From Rugosibacter sp. (GTDB lineage Bacteria > Pseudomonadota > Gammaproteobacteria > Burkholderiales > Rhodocyclaceae), in contig SCUZ01000075.1 of NCBI GenBank assembly GCA_004322535.1, positions 1 through 64,000 of the forward strand: 64,000 nt of DNA. Direction: 5' to 3'. Within the stretch, counting starts at the first letter, position 1; the number at the start of each line of letters is the position of its first letter. Of this stretch, positions 56,635-64,000 are shown in pieces. The notes below the pieces were generated by a model. That model worked only from the letters and a program-made list of their open reading frames with translations. It was not told where the DNA came from and ran no database searches. The translations under genes and the position numbers were made by a program.

Positions 56635-58722
56635 ATGTCGTCAGGACTGATGTTTGCATTGATCTGCGCTGTATTGGCTATTGTTTATGGTGCTATCTCA
56701 AGTCGCTGGGTATTAGCGCAATCCGCTGGTAACGATCGAATGCGCGAAATTGCAGCCGCCATTCAGGAGGGCGCGCAAGCTTATCTGAATCGACAATACA
56801 CGACCATCGGTGCGGTGGGTGTCATTCTCGCTGTTGTTATCTGGTTTGCTCTCGGCTGGCATACGTCGGTCGGATTTATCATCGGTGCGGTGTTGTCAGG
56901 TGCCGCTGGCTACATTGGCATGAATGTTTCCGTGCGGGCAAATGTGCGTACGGCAGAGGCGGCACGCGTCGGCCTTAATGAGGCACTGAATGTCGCATTT
57001 CGTGGCGGTGCAATTACAGGGATGCTGGTTGTCGGTTTGGGTTTGCTGGGGGTTACGGGCTACTACGTTCTACTTAAAACCCTGGGCGGAACAACTGCCA
57101 CCTTGGAGAGCATTGTGCATCCGCTGGTAGGCCTTGGGTTTGGCTCTTCGCTGATTTCCATTTTTGCACGGCTGGGTGGTGGCATTTTTACCAAAGGCGC
57201 TGATGTGGGCGCTGATTTGGTTGGTAAAGTCGAAGCGGGTATTCCGGAAGATGATCCGCGCAATCCTGCGGTGATTGCTGACAACGTCGGCGATAACGTC
57301 GGTGATTGCGCTGGTATGGCAGCTGACCTTTTCGAGACCTATGCGGTCACGATCGTGGCGACGATGCTGTTAGGCGCCTTGTTGTTCAAATCTTCTGATT
57401 TAATGGCTGAAGCGGCGATATCGTATCCGCTGGTGCTGGGGGGCTTTTCCATTATTGCTTCCATTGTTGGGGCCATGTTTGTCAAAACCTCCCCCGGCGG
57501 AAAAATCATGAACGCGCTTTACAGAGGCTTGATGGTTGCCGGTGGCATGGCATTGATCGCTTTTTATCCGCTGACAACCTGGCTGATTGATGACCATCTG
57601 CTTGATGCCGTGCTTGGTATCAGCGGCGGATCACAAATGCGGCTGTATGGCGCATCAATCGTTGGTTTGGCACTGACCGGGTTGATGGTCTATATCACCG
57701 AGTACTATACCGGGACTGAATTCAAGCCAGTGCGGCACATTGCTGAAGCTTCAACCACGGGGCATGGCACGAACATTATTGCTGGCCTTGGGGTGTCCAT
57801 GAAATCCACCGCCTGGCCTGTGTTGTCAGTGTGCGCCGCGATCTGGGCTTCTTATACCTTGGGCGGGCTCTATGGCATTGCCATTGCAGCGGTATCCATG
57901 TTGTCGATGGCGGGCATCATCGTTGCACTGGATGCGTATGGACCGATCACGGATAACGCAGGCGGCATTGCCGAAATGGCTGATTTGCCTGCTTCAGTGC
58001 GCGGCATTACTGATCCTCTGGATGCTGTTGGCAATACAACAAAGGCAGTCACCAAGGGCTATGCCATTGGTTCAGCAGGACTGGCGGCGCTGGTGTTGTT
58101 TGCCGACTTTACACACGGCCTGCAGGCGATGGGCAAGAGTTTCGCTTTTGACCTGTCAGATCCTGCGGTGATTATCGGTCTCTTTATCGGTGGCTTGATT
58201 CCTTACCTTTTTGGGGCCATGGCGATGGAAGCGGTGGGTCGCTCAGCGGGTGCGGTCGTTGTTGAAGTAAGGCGCCAGTTTCGCGACATCAAGGGGATCA
58301 TGGAAGGCACGGCCAAGCCAGAATATGGCACATGCGTTGATATGCTGACTAAAGCTGCAATCAAGGAAATGATGATTCCTTCGTTACTCCCTGTTTTAGT
58401 GCCGGTGGTGACAGCCTTTGGTATGAATGCGCTAATGGGCCCTGGAGCAGGCGTGCGGGCACTCGGTGGTGTGTTGATGGGTACCATCGTGACTGGTATT
58501 TTTGTTGCGATTTCCATGACCACGGGTGGTGGCGCTTGGGATAATGCCAAAAAATATATTGAAGATGGTCACTTTGGCGGCAAAGGGTCAGAAGCCCACA
58601 AGGCAGCCGTGACAGGTGATACCGTTGGCGATCCCTATAAAGATACGGCGGGTCCGGCAGTTAATCCGCTGATCAAGATCATTAATATCGTGGCACTCTT
58701 GATTGTGCCACTGGTAGCCTAA
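56635..58722 (+). CDS. hppA: K+-independent H+-translocating pyrophosphatase
   Basis: 695 residues, about 16 membrane helices. Substrate motif [19 protein letters not shown] and [18 protein letters not shown] bind magnesium-PPi. The decisive segment [10 protein letters not shown] has Lys (residue 470), which marks K+-independent proton pumps; K+-dependent ones have Ala. It pumps protons out using PPi. GGAGAGA lies 7 nt before the ATG. Confidence 0.95.
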   Translation: MSSGLMFALICAVLAIVYGAISSRWVLAQSAGNDRMREIAAAIQEGAQAYLNRQYTTIGAVGVILAVVIWFALGWHTSVGFIIGAVLSGAAGYIGMNVSVRANVRTAEAARVGLNEALNVAFRGGAITGMLVVGLGLLGVTGYYVLLKTLGGTTATLESIVHPLVGLGFGSSLISIFARLGGGIFTKGADVGADLVGKVEAGIPEDDPRNPAVIADNVGDNVGDCAGMAADLFETYAVTIVATMLLGALLFKSSDLMAEAAISYPLVLGGFSIIASIVGAMFVKTSPGGKIMNALYRGLMVAGGMALIAFYPLTTWLIDDHLLDAVLGISGGSQMRLYGASIVGLALTGLMVYITEYYTGTEFKPVRHIAEASTTGHGTNIIAGLGVSMKSTAWPVLSVCAAIWASYTLGGLYGIAIAAVSMLSMAGIIVALDAYGPITDNAGGIAEMADLPASVRGITDPLDAVGNTTKAVTKGYAIGSAGLAALVLFADFTHGLQAMGKSFAFDLSDPAVIIGLFIGGLIPYLFGAMAMEAVGRSAGAVVVEVRRQFRDIKGIMEGTAKPEYGTCVDMLTKAAIKEMMIPSLLPVLVPVVTAFGMNALMGPGAGVRALGGVLMGTIVTGIFVAISMTTGGGAWDNAKKYIEDGHFGGKGSEAHKAAVTGDTVGDPYKDTAGPAVNPLIKIINIVALLIVPLVA

Positions 58723-58740
58723 TTATTTGTGATGACTAGA

Positions 58741-58770
58741 AAACAGGCAGCCCGCAGGTTGCCTGTTTTC
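58741..58770 (+). terminator. Rho-independent terminator after hppA
   Basis: AAACAGGCA and TGCCTGTTT around a 10-nt loop with a short T-run. Confidence 0.85.
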
Positions 58771-58790
58771 ATTTGCTGAGCTGACTCATT

Positions 58791-59321
58791 ATGAGTACGA
58801 TCGACTCCATTTCGAATCTCGATTATCTCGGTGATGCGACACCATTCATTGGCCGCATCCATGAAATCATCGTGTCTATTCAGATGTTCGATGATTTTAA
58901 TAGTGCAGAAATCGCTGAGTTTTCCCGCTATATGCGTTGCTACCACGCACCGCAAGGCAGTGAAATCATTTGCGAGGGAGAGGCGGGCGATTTCATGCTG
59001 TTAATTCTCGAAGGCAATGTTGAAGTTGTGAAAAAAGATGTGCGGGGGCAACCACAAGTGCTCAGCATTGCCGACCCCGGTAAAATTCTGGGTGAAATGT
59101 CACTGATTGATGGCGAGCCACGTTTTGCCAGTTGCGTGTCGCTTACTCCGGTGGACTTTGCCGTGCTTGATCGGCAAAGCTTGTCGCGCCTGATTGCTGA
59201 AGAGCCTGCCCTGGGTATCAAGCTGCTGATGGAGTTATTGATTCTGCTGAATCAGCGGTTGCGCAGTGCCAGTGGGCAACTATTGGATTGTTTGGAAGCA
59301 CGACGTTCGCGGATTCGATAA
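58791..59321 (+). CDS. stand-alone cyclic nucleotide-binding protein
   Basis: 176 residues with one cNMP-binding domain (about 35-150). The phosphate-binding cassette GEMSLIDGEPRFAS at 101-114 has Glu102 and Arg111, the residues that hold the cyclic nucleotide. No helix-turn-helix follows; the C-terminus is a helix ending in Arg/Ser. So it is not a Crp-type DNA binder and must act through a partner. A class III cyclase is encoded at 29243-30634, but a link is inference. Confidence 0.88.
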   Translation: MSTIDSISNLDYLGDATPFIGRIHEIIVSIQMFDDFNSAEIAEFSRYMRCYHAPQGSEIICEGEAGDFMLLILEGNVEVVKKDVRGQPQVLSIADPGKILGEMSLIDGEPRFASCVSLTPVDFAVLDRQSLSRLIAEEPALGIKLLMELLILLNQRLRSASGQLLDCLEARRSRIR

Positions 59322-59351
59322 GCATTCACCGTCAGTATTGCCTGAACGAAT

Positions 59352-59376
59352 AAAAAGTCAGCGCCGGTGATACGGC
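59352..59376 (+). repeat. dispersed 24-bp repeat, copy 10
   Basis: AAAAAGTCAGCGCCGG then TGATACGGC; 31 nt after the stop of the cyclic-nucleotide-binding gene. Confidence 0.75.
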
Positions 59377-59528
59377 ATCTGACGAAAAAATCGTCTGTTT
59401 ACACGCCTGCAATATCTGGATGACTAAATTTTTTGAAAACTTTCGCATTTTCCCATTGATGACGAAGGTGCTTTCAAGGATAATGCGAACCTCTGTAAGC
59501 CCAACTTGTTGCAACGGGTGAAGTCCTG

Positions 59529-59613
59529 GCCGGGATGGCGGAATTGGTAGACGCAGCGGACTCAAAATCCGCCGCCGCAAGGTGTAGGAGTTCGACTCTC
59601 CTTCCCGGCACCA
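59529..59613 (+). tRNA. tRNA-Leu (anticodon CAA)
   Basis: 85 nt class II tRNA. Acceptor GCCGGGA/TCCCGGC, anticodon stem GCGGA/TCCGC with loop CTCAAAA giving CAA, CCA encoded. Confidence 0.96.
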
Positions 59614-59732
59614 TGAAAAAGAAGGCATTGATAGCGCAATCCGTCAAGTCTTTCAAAACAGCGGGTTATCAGTGACTTTTAAATGCCCGATGAAATAAAT
59701 TGAACTGCTAGCCGTGATTAATTACACTGTGA

Positions 59733-59778
59733 TGCACATAATCTGCACACGGTACTGCACATCTACGTCGCCTGCACA
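59733..59778 (+). promoter_or_regulatory. four TGCACA direct repeats upstream of the carA promoter
   Basis: TGCACA begins at 59733, 59744, 59756 and 59773 (spacings 11, 12 and 17 nt), three of them preceded by C. They end 40 nt before the -35. They are in the 312-nt gap between tRNA-Leu and carA. Candidate regulator sites. Confidence 0.4.
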
Positions 59779-59817
59779 AACCCCGGCATTTAATTGATCA
59801 GTTTTGACTAATCAGGT

Positions 59818-59846
59818 TTGCCTTGACGGGGGTTGAACGCTATAAT
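59818..59846 (+). promoter_or_regulatory. sigma-70 promoter of carAB
   Basis: TTGCCT (59818-59823), 17 nt, TATAAT (59841-59846). The carA start is 80 nt downstream. The 5' leader has no clear attenuator hairpin. Confidence 0.7.
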
Positions 59847-59925
59847 CTGCAGGTTTGCCAAATACCATGTGAAACAATCAGGTGTTTGGTTCCATCTATC
59901 GCAAGCCTTGATTCAGGAGCCTACC

Positions 59926-61083
59926 GTGCCTCATTTTCCGCCCGCCCTTCTCGCTTTGGCCGACGGAACAGTATTTAGGGGTAAAGCCATTGGCGCCAGC
60001 GGCAAAAGTGTTGGTGAAGTGGTGTTCAACACAGCACTCACCGGCTATCAGGAAATCCTGACTGATCCCTCTTATGCGCATCAAATTGTGACGCTAACCT
60101 ACCCGCACATCGGAAGTTACGGTGTGAATCATGAGGATGGTGAATCAGGTCGAATTTTTGCGGCGGGCCTGGTGATTCGTGATTTGCCTTTGTTGGCTTC
60201 AAATTTCCGTAGTGAGCGAACCTTAGACACCTATTTGCGTGCCGAAAATATCGTCGGAATTGCCGATATCGATACCCGCAAGCTCACACGCTTGTTGCGC
60301 GAAAAAGGCGCTCAGGCGGGTTGCCTGATGGCAGGCGAAGTATTAAATGAAGATGACGCGATTCAGCAAGCCCGCGCCTTTCCTGGTCTTGCCGGCATGG
60401 ATCTGGCAAAAGTGGTGACAACGGCAAAGCCTTACCCTTGGGGTGAGGGTGAATGGTCGTTAGGAAACGGCTTTACACCGCAAGCTACACCTCTGTTTCA
60501 TGTGGTCGCTTATGATTTCGGTATCAAGCGGAACATCCTGCGCATGCTGGCCGCACGTGGTTGTCAGCTTACCGTCGTGCCAGCGCAGACTCCTGCCGCC
60601 GCCGTACTGGCGATGCATCCGGATGGTGTATTTTTATCCAATGGTCCTGGCGACCCGGAACCCTGTGATTACGCGGTTGCCGCGATTCGCGAATTTCTTG
60701 ACCAGCGTTTGCCGACCTTCGGCATCTGTTTGGGACATCAACTGATGGCGCTGGCCGCCGGGGCTAAAACGCAAAAAATGAAGTTTGGTCATCATGGTGC
60801 CAATCACCCTGTTAAAGATCTTGAGTCAGGCCGGGTGTTGATTACCAGTCAAAATCACGGGTTCATGGTGGATGAGGCTACTTTGCCGACGGAGGTAAAC
60901 GTTACACATGTTTCATTATTTGACGGCAGCCTGCAAGGCATGAAGTGGTCTGATCGGCCCGCCTTTTGTTTTCAGGGGCACCCCGAAGCCAGCCCCGGGC
61001 CGCATGATGTGGGGTATCTCTTTGATCGTTTCATTTCCTTGATGGTTGAATATAACAAGACGCAAAAAACGCACCATGCCTAA
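59926..61083 (+). CDS. carA: carbamoyl-phosphate synthase small (glutaminase) subunit
   Basis: 385 residues. Releases ammonia from glutamine for CarB. The class I amidotransferase triad is Cys in [12 protein letters not shown], and His/Glu in FQGHPEAS. I chose GTG 59926, with GGAG 7 nt upstream; frames starting further upstream would overlap the promoter. Overlaps carB by 8 nt. Confidence 0.95.
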   Translation: MPHFPPALLALADGTVFRGKAIGASGKSVGEVVFNTALTGYQEILTDPSYAHQIVTLTYPHIGSYGVNHEDGESGRIFAAGLVIRDLPLLASNFRSERTLDTYLRAENIVGIADIDTRKLTRLLREKGAQAGCLMAGEVLNEDDAIQQARAFPGLAGMDLAKVVTTAKPYPWGEGEWSLGNGFTPQATPLFHVVAYDFGIKRNILRMLAARGCQLTVVPAQTPAAAVLAMHPDGVFLSNGPGDPEPCDYAVAAIREFLDQRLPTFGICLGHQLMALAAGAKTQKMKFGHHGANHPVKDLESGRVLITSQNHGFMVDEATLPTEVNVTHVSLFDGSLQGMKWSDRPAFCFQGHPEASPGPHDVGYLFDRFISLMVEYNKTQKTHHA

Positions 61084-64000
61084 GCGCACCGACATTAAAA
61101 GCATTCTCATCATTGGCGCGGGTCCGATCATCATTGGTCAGGCTTGCGAGTTCGACTATTCCGGAGCGCAAGCGTGCAAAGCATTGCGTGAAGAGGGTTA
61201 TCGTGTCATCCTCGTGAATTCCAATCCTGCCACGATCATGACTGACCCGGGTATGGCTGATGTGACCTACATCGAGCCGATTACCTGGCGCGTGCTGGAA
61301 AACATCATCGAAAAAGAGCGGCCTGATGCCGTATTGCCCACCATGGGCGGACAAACGGCGTTGAACTGCGCGTTGGATCTGGCAAAGCATGGCGTCCTTG
61401 AAAAATATGGCGTCGAAATGATAGGTGCTTCACGCGAGGCTATCGATAAAGCTGAAGATCGCGAAAAGTTCAAGCGCGCCATGACCAAAATTGGTTTGGG
61501 TTCGGCGCGATCAGGTATTGCGCACAGCATGGAAGAGGCGCAGCAAGTGCAGGGCGCCATGGGCTTTCCGACCATTATTCGTCCTTCATTCACCATGGGC
61601 GGCTCGGGCGGTGGTATTGCTTACAACCAGGAAGAGTTTGTTGAAATCTGCAAGCGCGGACTGGAAGCCTCGCCCACCAAGGAGCTACTGATTGAAGAGT
61701 CGCTCCTGGGTTGGAAAGAGTATGAGATGGAAGTGGTACGGGATTGCAAGGATAACTGCATCATCATTTGCTCCATTGAAAACCTTGACCCGATGGGCGT
61801 ACATACGGGCGACTCCATTACCGTGGCGCCGGCGCAGACGCTGACTGATCGTGAATATCAGCTCATGCGTAACGCCAGTATTGCGGTGCTGCGCGAGATT
61901 GGCGTGGATACGGGCGGCTCGAACGTGCAGTTTGCGGTGAATCCGAAAAATGGGCAGATGGTGGTGATTGAGATGAATCCACGCGTGTCGCGCTCATCTG
62001 CCCTGGCGTCAAAAGCCACGGGTTTTCCGATTGCGAAAATTGCCGCCAAACTGGCTGTTGGTTACACCTTGGACGAGCTGAAAAACGACATCACCGGTGG
62101 TGCAACCCCGGCTTCGTTTGAGCCAGCGATTGATTATGTAGTCACCAAAATTCCGCGCTTTGCATTCGAAAAATTCCCGCAAGCGAACGACCGGCTCACC
62201 ACACAGATGAAATCCGTGGGCGAAGTGATGGCCATTGGACGCACCTTTCAGGAGTCCATGCAAAAGGCATTGCGCGGCTTGGAAGTCGGCGTGTACGGCT
62301 TTGATGAAATCGAGGCTACGCGCGAAGAAATCAATCACGAGCTGGCTAACCCCGGCCCACAGCGTATCTGGTACGTGGCACAGGCTTTCCGCGAAGGTTA
62401 TTCGCAAGATGAAGTTTTTGCGTTAAGCAAGATTGACCCCTGGTTCCTGGCGCAGATTGAAGATGTTGTAAATACGGAGTCATGGCTTAGCGCACAACGT
62501 TTGACTGATTTGGATGCATCAGCATTACGCAGCTTGAAGCGGCAAGGTTTTTCTGATCGTCGCATCGGCTTGAAAGTCGGCGCTGGCGAGACGGCGATCC
62601 GTGAGCGTCGGCATGCCATGGGCATTCGTCCCGTCTATAAGCGGGTGGATACGTGCGCGGCGGAATTCTCTACGGCTACAGCCTACATGTATTCCACGTA
62701 TGAAGAGGAATGCGAAGCGCAGCCGACATCACGGCGCAAGATCATGGTGCTGGGCGGCGGGCCGAATCGAATTGGTCAGGGTATCGAGTTCGATTACTGT
62801 TGTGTGCATGCCGTGTTGGCGATGCGCGAAGATGGTTATGAGACCATCATGATCAATTGCAATCCGGAAACCGTGTCGACAGACTATGACACTTCTGATC
62901 GGTTGTATTTCGAATCGCTGACGCTGGAAGATATTCTTGAAATCGTGCATATTGAGCAACCCGAAGGGGTCATTGTGCAGTTTGGCGGGCAGACGCCACT
63001 GAAGCGTGCCCGGGAACTGGAAGCCAACGGCGTGCCCATTATCGGCACCAGCCCGGACATGATTGATGCGGCTGAAGATCGCGAGCGTTTTCAACAATTG
63101 CTGCATGAACTGGGATTGAGGCAGCCGCCGAATCGCACGGCGCGCACTGAAGCGGATGCCCTGCGATTGGCTGAAGAAATTGGCTATCCGCTGGTGGTTC
63201 GCCCATCGTATGTGCTTGGCGGACGGGCCATGGAAATTGTCCATGAGCAAAAAGATCTTGAGCGCTACATGCGCGATGCCATCAAGGTATCAAACGATTC
63301 ACCCGTGCTGCTCGATCGATTTCTGAATGATGCGATCGAGGTGGATGTTGATGCCCTGTGTGATGGCAAGCAGGTCATTATTGGCGGCATCATGGAGCAT
63401 ATCGAACAAGCCGGTGTGCACTCGGGTGATTCGGCGTGTTCCTTGCCGCCTTTCTCGCTTTCCAAAGAGATTCAGGATGAGTTGCGTCGGCAAACCGAAA
63501 TCATGGCATTCGGGCTGAATGTCGTCGGGTTGATGAATGTGCAATTCGCCATTCAAGGACAGGGCAGTGATGCCGTGGTGTATGTGCTGGAAGTCAATCC
63601 ACGTGCTTCACGCACGGTGCCTTTTGTTTCCAAGGCGACGAGCCTGCCGCTTGCCAAAATTGCTGCGCGGTGCATGGCGGGCCGCAGTTTGGCTGAGCAG
63701 GGCGTAACGCACGAGATTATTCCACCTTATTTCTCGGTGAAGGAAGCCGTTTTCCCCTTTATCAAGTTTCCCGGTGTGGATAGTATTTTGGGCCCAGAAA
63801 TGAAATCGACAGGCGAAGTCATGGGCGTAGGCCGCACGTTTGGCGAAGCATTTGTTAAATCGCAGTTGGCTGCGGGAACGCGCTTGCCTAAATCAGGTAG
63901 AGTATTTATCAGCGTTAAGGCGGCAGATAAGATCAAGGCTGTGGATGTCGCCGCGCAATTGCACGAACTGGGTTTTGTATTGACAGCGACCAAAGGAACG
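61076..64000 (+). CDS. carB: carbamoyl-phosphate synthase large subunit (3' end outside window)
   Basis: 975 codons are present, with no stop before the window end; the family is about 1070 residues. [22 protein letters not shown] opens the first ATP-grasp half; the second half starts near [20 protein letters not shown] (residue about 558). Between them the oligomerisation domain contains a copy of the dispersed repeat (62572-62595), read as [10 protein letters not shown] where relatives have a differing helix. The missing part is the end of the allosteric domain. Makes carbamoyl phosphate for arginine and pyrimidines. Confidence 0.96.
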   Translation, partial: MPKRTDIKSILIIGAGPIIIGQACEFDYSGAQACKALREEGYRVILVNSNPATIMTDPGMADVTYIEPITWRVLENIIEKERPDAVLPTMGGQTALNCALDLAKHGVLEKYGVEMIGASREAIDKAEDREKFKRAMTKIGLGSARSGIAHSMEEAQQVQGAMGFPTIIRPSFTMGGSGGGIAYNQEEFVEICKRGLEASPTKELLIEESLLGWKEYEMEVVRDCKDNCIIICSIENLDPMGVHTGDSITVAPAQTLTDREYQLMRNASIAVLREIGVDTGGSNVQFAVNPKNGQMVVIEMNPRVSRSSALASKATGFPIAKIAAKLAVGYTLDELKNDITGGATPASFEPAIDYVVTKIPRFAFEKFPQANDRLTTQMKSVGEVMAIGRTFQESMQKALRGLEVGVYGFDEIEATREEINHELANPGPQRIWYVAQAFREGYSQDEVFALSKIDPWFLAQIEDVVNTESWLSAQRLTDLDASALRSLKRQGFSDRRIGLKVGAGETAIRERRHAMGIRPVYKRVDTCAAEFSTATAYMYSTYEEECEAQPTSRRKIMVLGGGPNRIGQGIEFDYCCVHAVLAMREDGYETIMINCNPETVSTDYDTSDRLYFESLTLEDILEIVHIEQPEGVIVQFGGQTPLKRARELEANGVPIIGTSPDMIDAAEDRERFQQLLHELGLRQPPNRTARTEADALRLAEEIGYPLVVRPSYVLGGRAMEIVHEQKDLERYMRDAIKVSNDSPVLLDRFLNDAIEVDVDALCDGKQVIIGGIMEHIEQAGVHSGDSACSLPPFSLSKEIQDELRRQTEIMAFGLNVVGLMNVQFAIQGQGSDAVVYVLEVNPRASRTVPFVSKATSLPLAKIAARCMAGRSLAEQGVTHEIIPPYFSVKEAVFPFIKFPGVDSILGPEMKSTGEVMGVGRTFGEAFVKSQLAAGTRLPKSGRVFISVKAADKIKAVDVAAQLHELGFVLTATKGT
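62572..62595 (+). repeat. dispersed 24-bp repeat, copy 11 (in carB)
   Basis: GAAAGTCGGCGCTGG then CGAGACGGC, sense strand and in frame. One base from consensus at the 5' end. Confidence 0.75.

Noticed and set aside
59833-59925. 31-residue N-terminal extension of carA
   Set aside because: It overlaps the promoter -10 region and lacks conservation; the GTG at 59926 has a good ribosome binding site.

Overview
The window looks like core chromosome of a betaproteobacterium, probably of the Nitrosomonadales type. Three things point there: the tmRNA tag (ANDERFALAA), the gene order gyrA-serC-serA-pheA-hisC-tyrA-aroA/cmk-rpsA-ihfB-lapA-lapB-hldD-cysM, and a fused aroA-cmk gene. I cannot name the genus from sequence alone. 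Coding density is high and most genes are housekeeping. There are no rRNA genes and no CRISPR array.

Layout. 1-3.9 kb (minus strand): tmRNA, gph, ubiG, an OmpA-domain protein and mtaD. 4.0-20.7 kb (plus strand): gyrA, then a serine/aromatic amino acid block (serC, serA, pheA, hisC, tyrA, aroA-cmk), then rpsA, ihfB, the envelope genes lapA and lapB, heptose synthesis (rfaE1, hldD) and cysM. 20.8-31 kb: ubiA, a DUF2238 membrane protein, a frameshifted HEPN-like gene, dinB, bioF, ubiD, a small membrane protein, a LigB-type dioxygenase, a GNAT enzyme and a class III cyclase fused to a degenerate hemerythrin domain. 30.6-35 kb: tesA divergent from a ybbA-type ATPase, then hpnCDE for squalene. 35-41 kb: tRNA-Leu(UAG), tig, clpP, clpX and lon (protein quality control), with a heat-shock type promoter in front of lon.

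41.1-44.2 kb is the accessory region. A compact element of about 3 kb sits in the 3' end of tRNA-Val(UAC). It carries a tyrosine integrase, one unknown gene, a HUH rolling-circle Rep protein and an AlpA regulator, and is bounded by a 20-bp imperfect direct repeat. Beyond it come ppiD, aceK, rluE, a small Ala/Pro-rich exported protein, a DUF192 protein, rpsT and xseA. Then exbB-exbD-lpxK-trm112-kdsB-adk, a pyrophosphate pair (PPi-type phosphofructokinase and K+-independent H+-pyrophosphatase), a lone cyclic-nucleotide-binding protein, tRNA-Leu(CAA) and carA-carB (carB runs off the end).

The observations I rate highest are: (1) a dispersed 24-bp sequence, with ten full or near-full copies and one partial copy, that lies both between and inside unrelated genes, in both orientations and in different reading frames; (2) the minimal tRNA-Val element with its terminal repeats, operator-like array and hairpin; (3) the cyclase-hemerythrin fusion, which has lost two of the seven diiron ligands; (4) a DnaA-box cluster upstream of exbB that resembles the ColE1 origin DnaA site.
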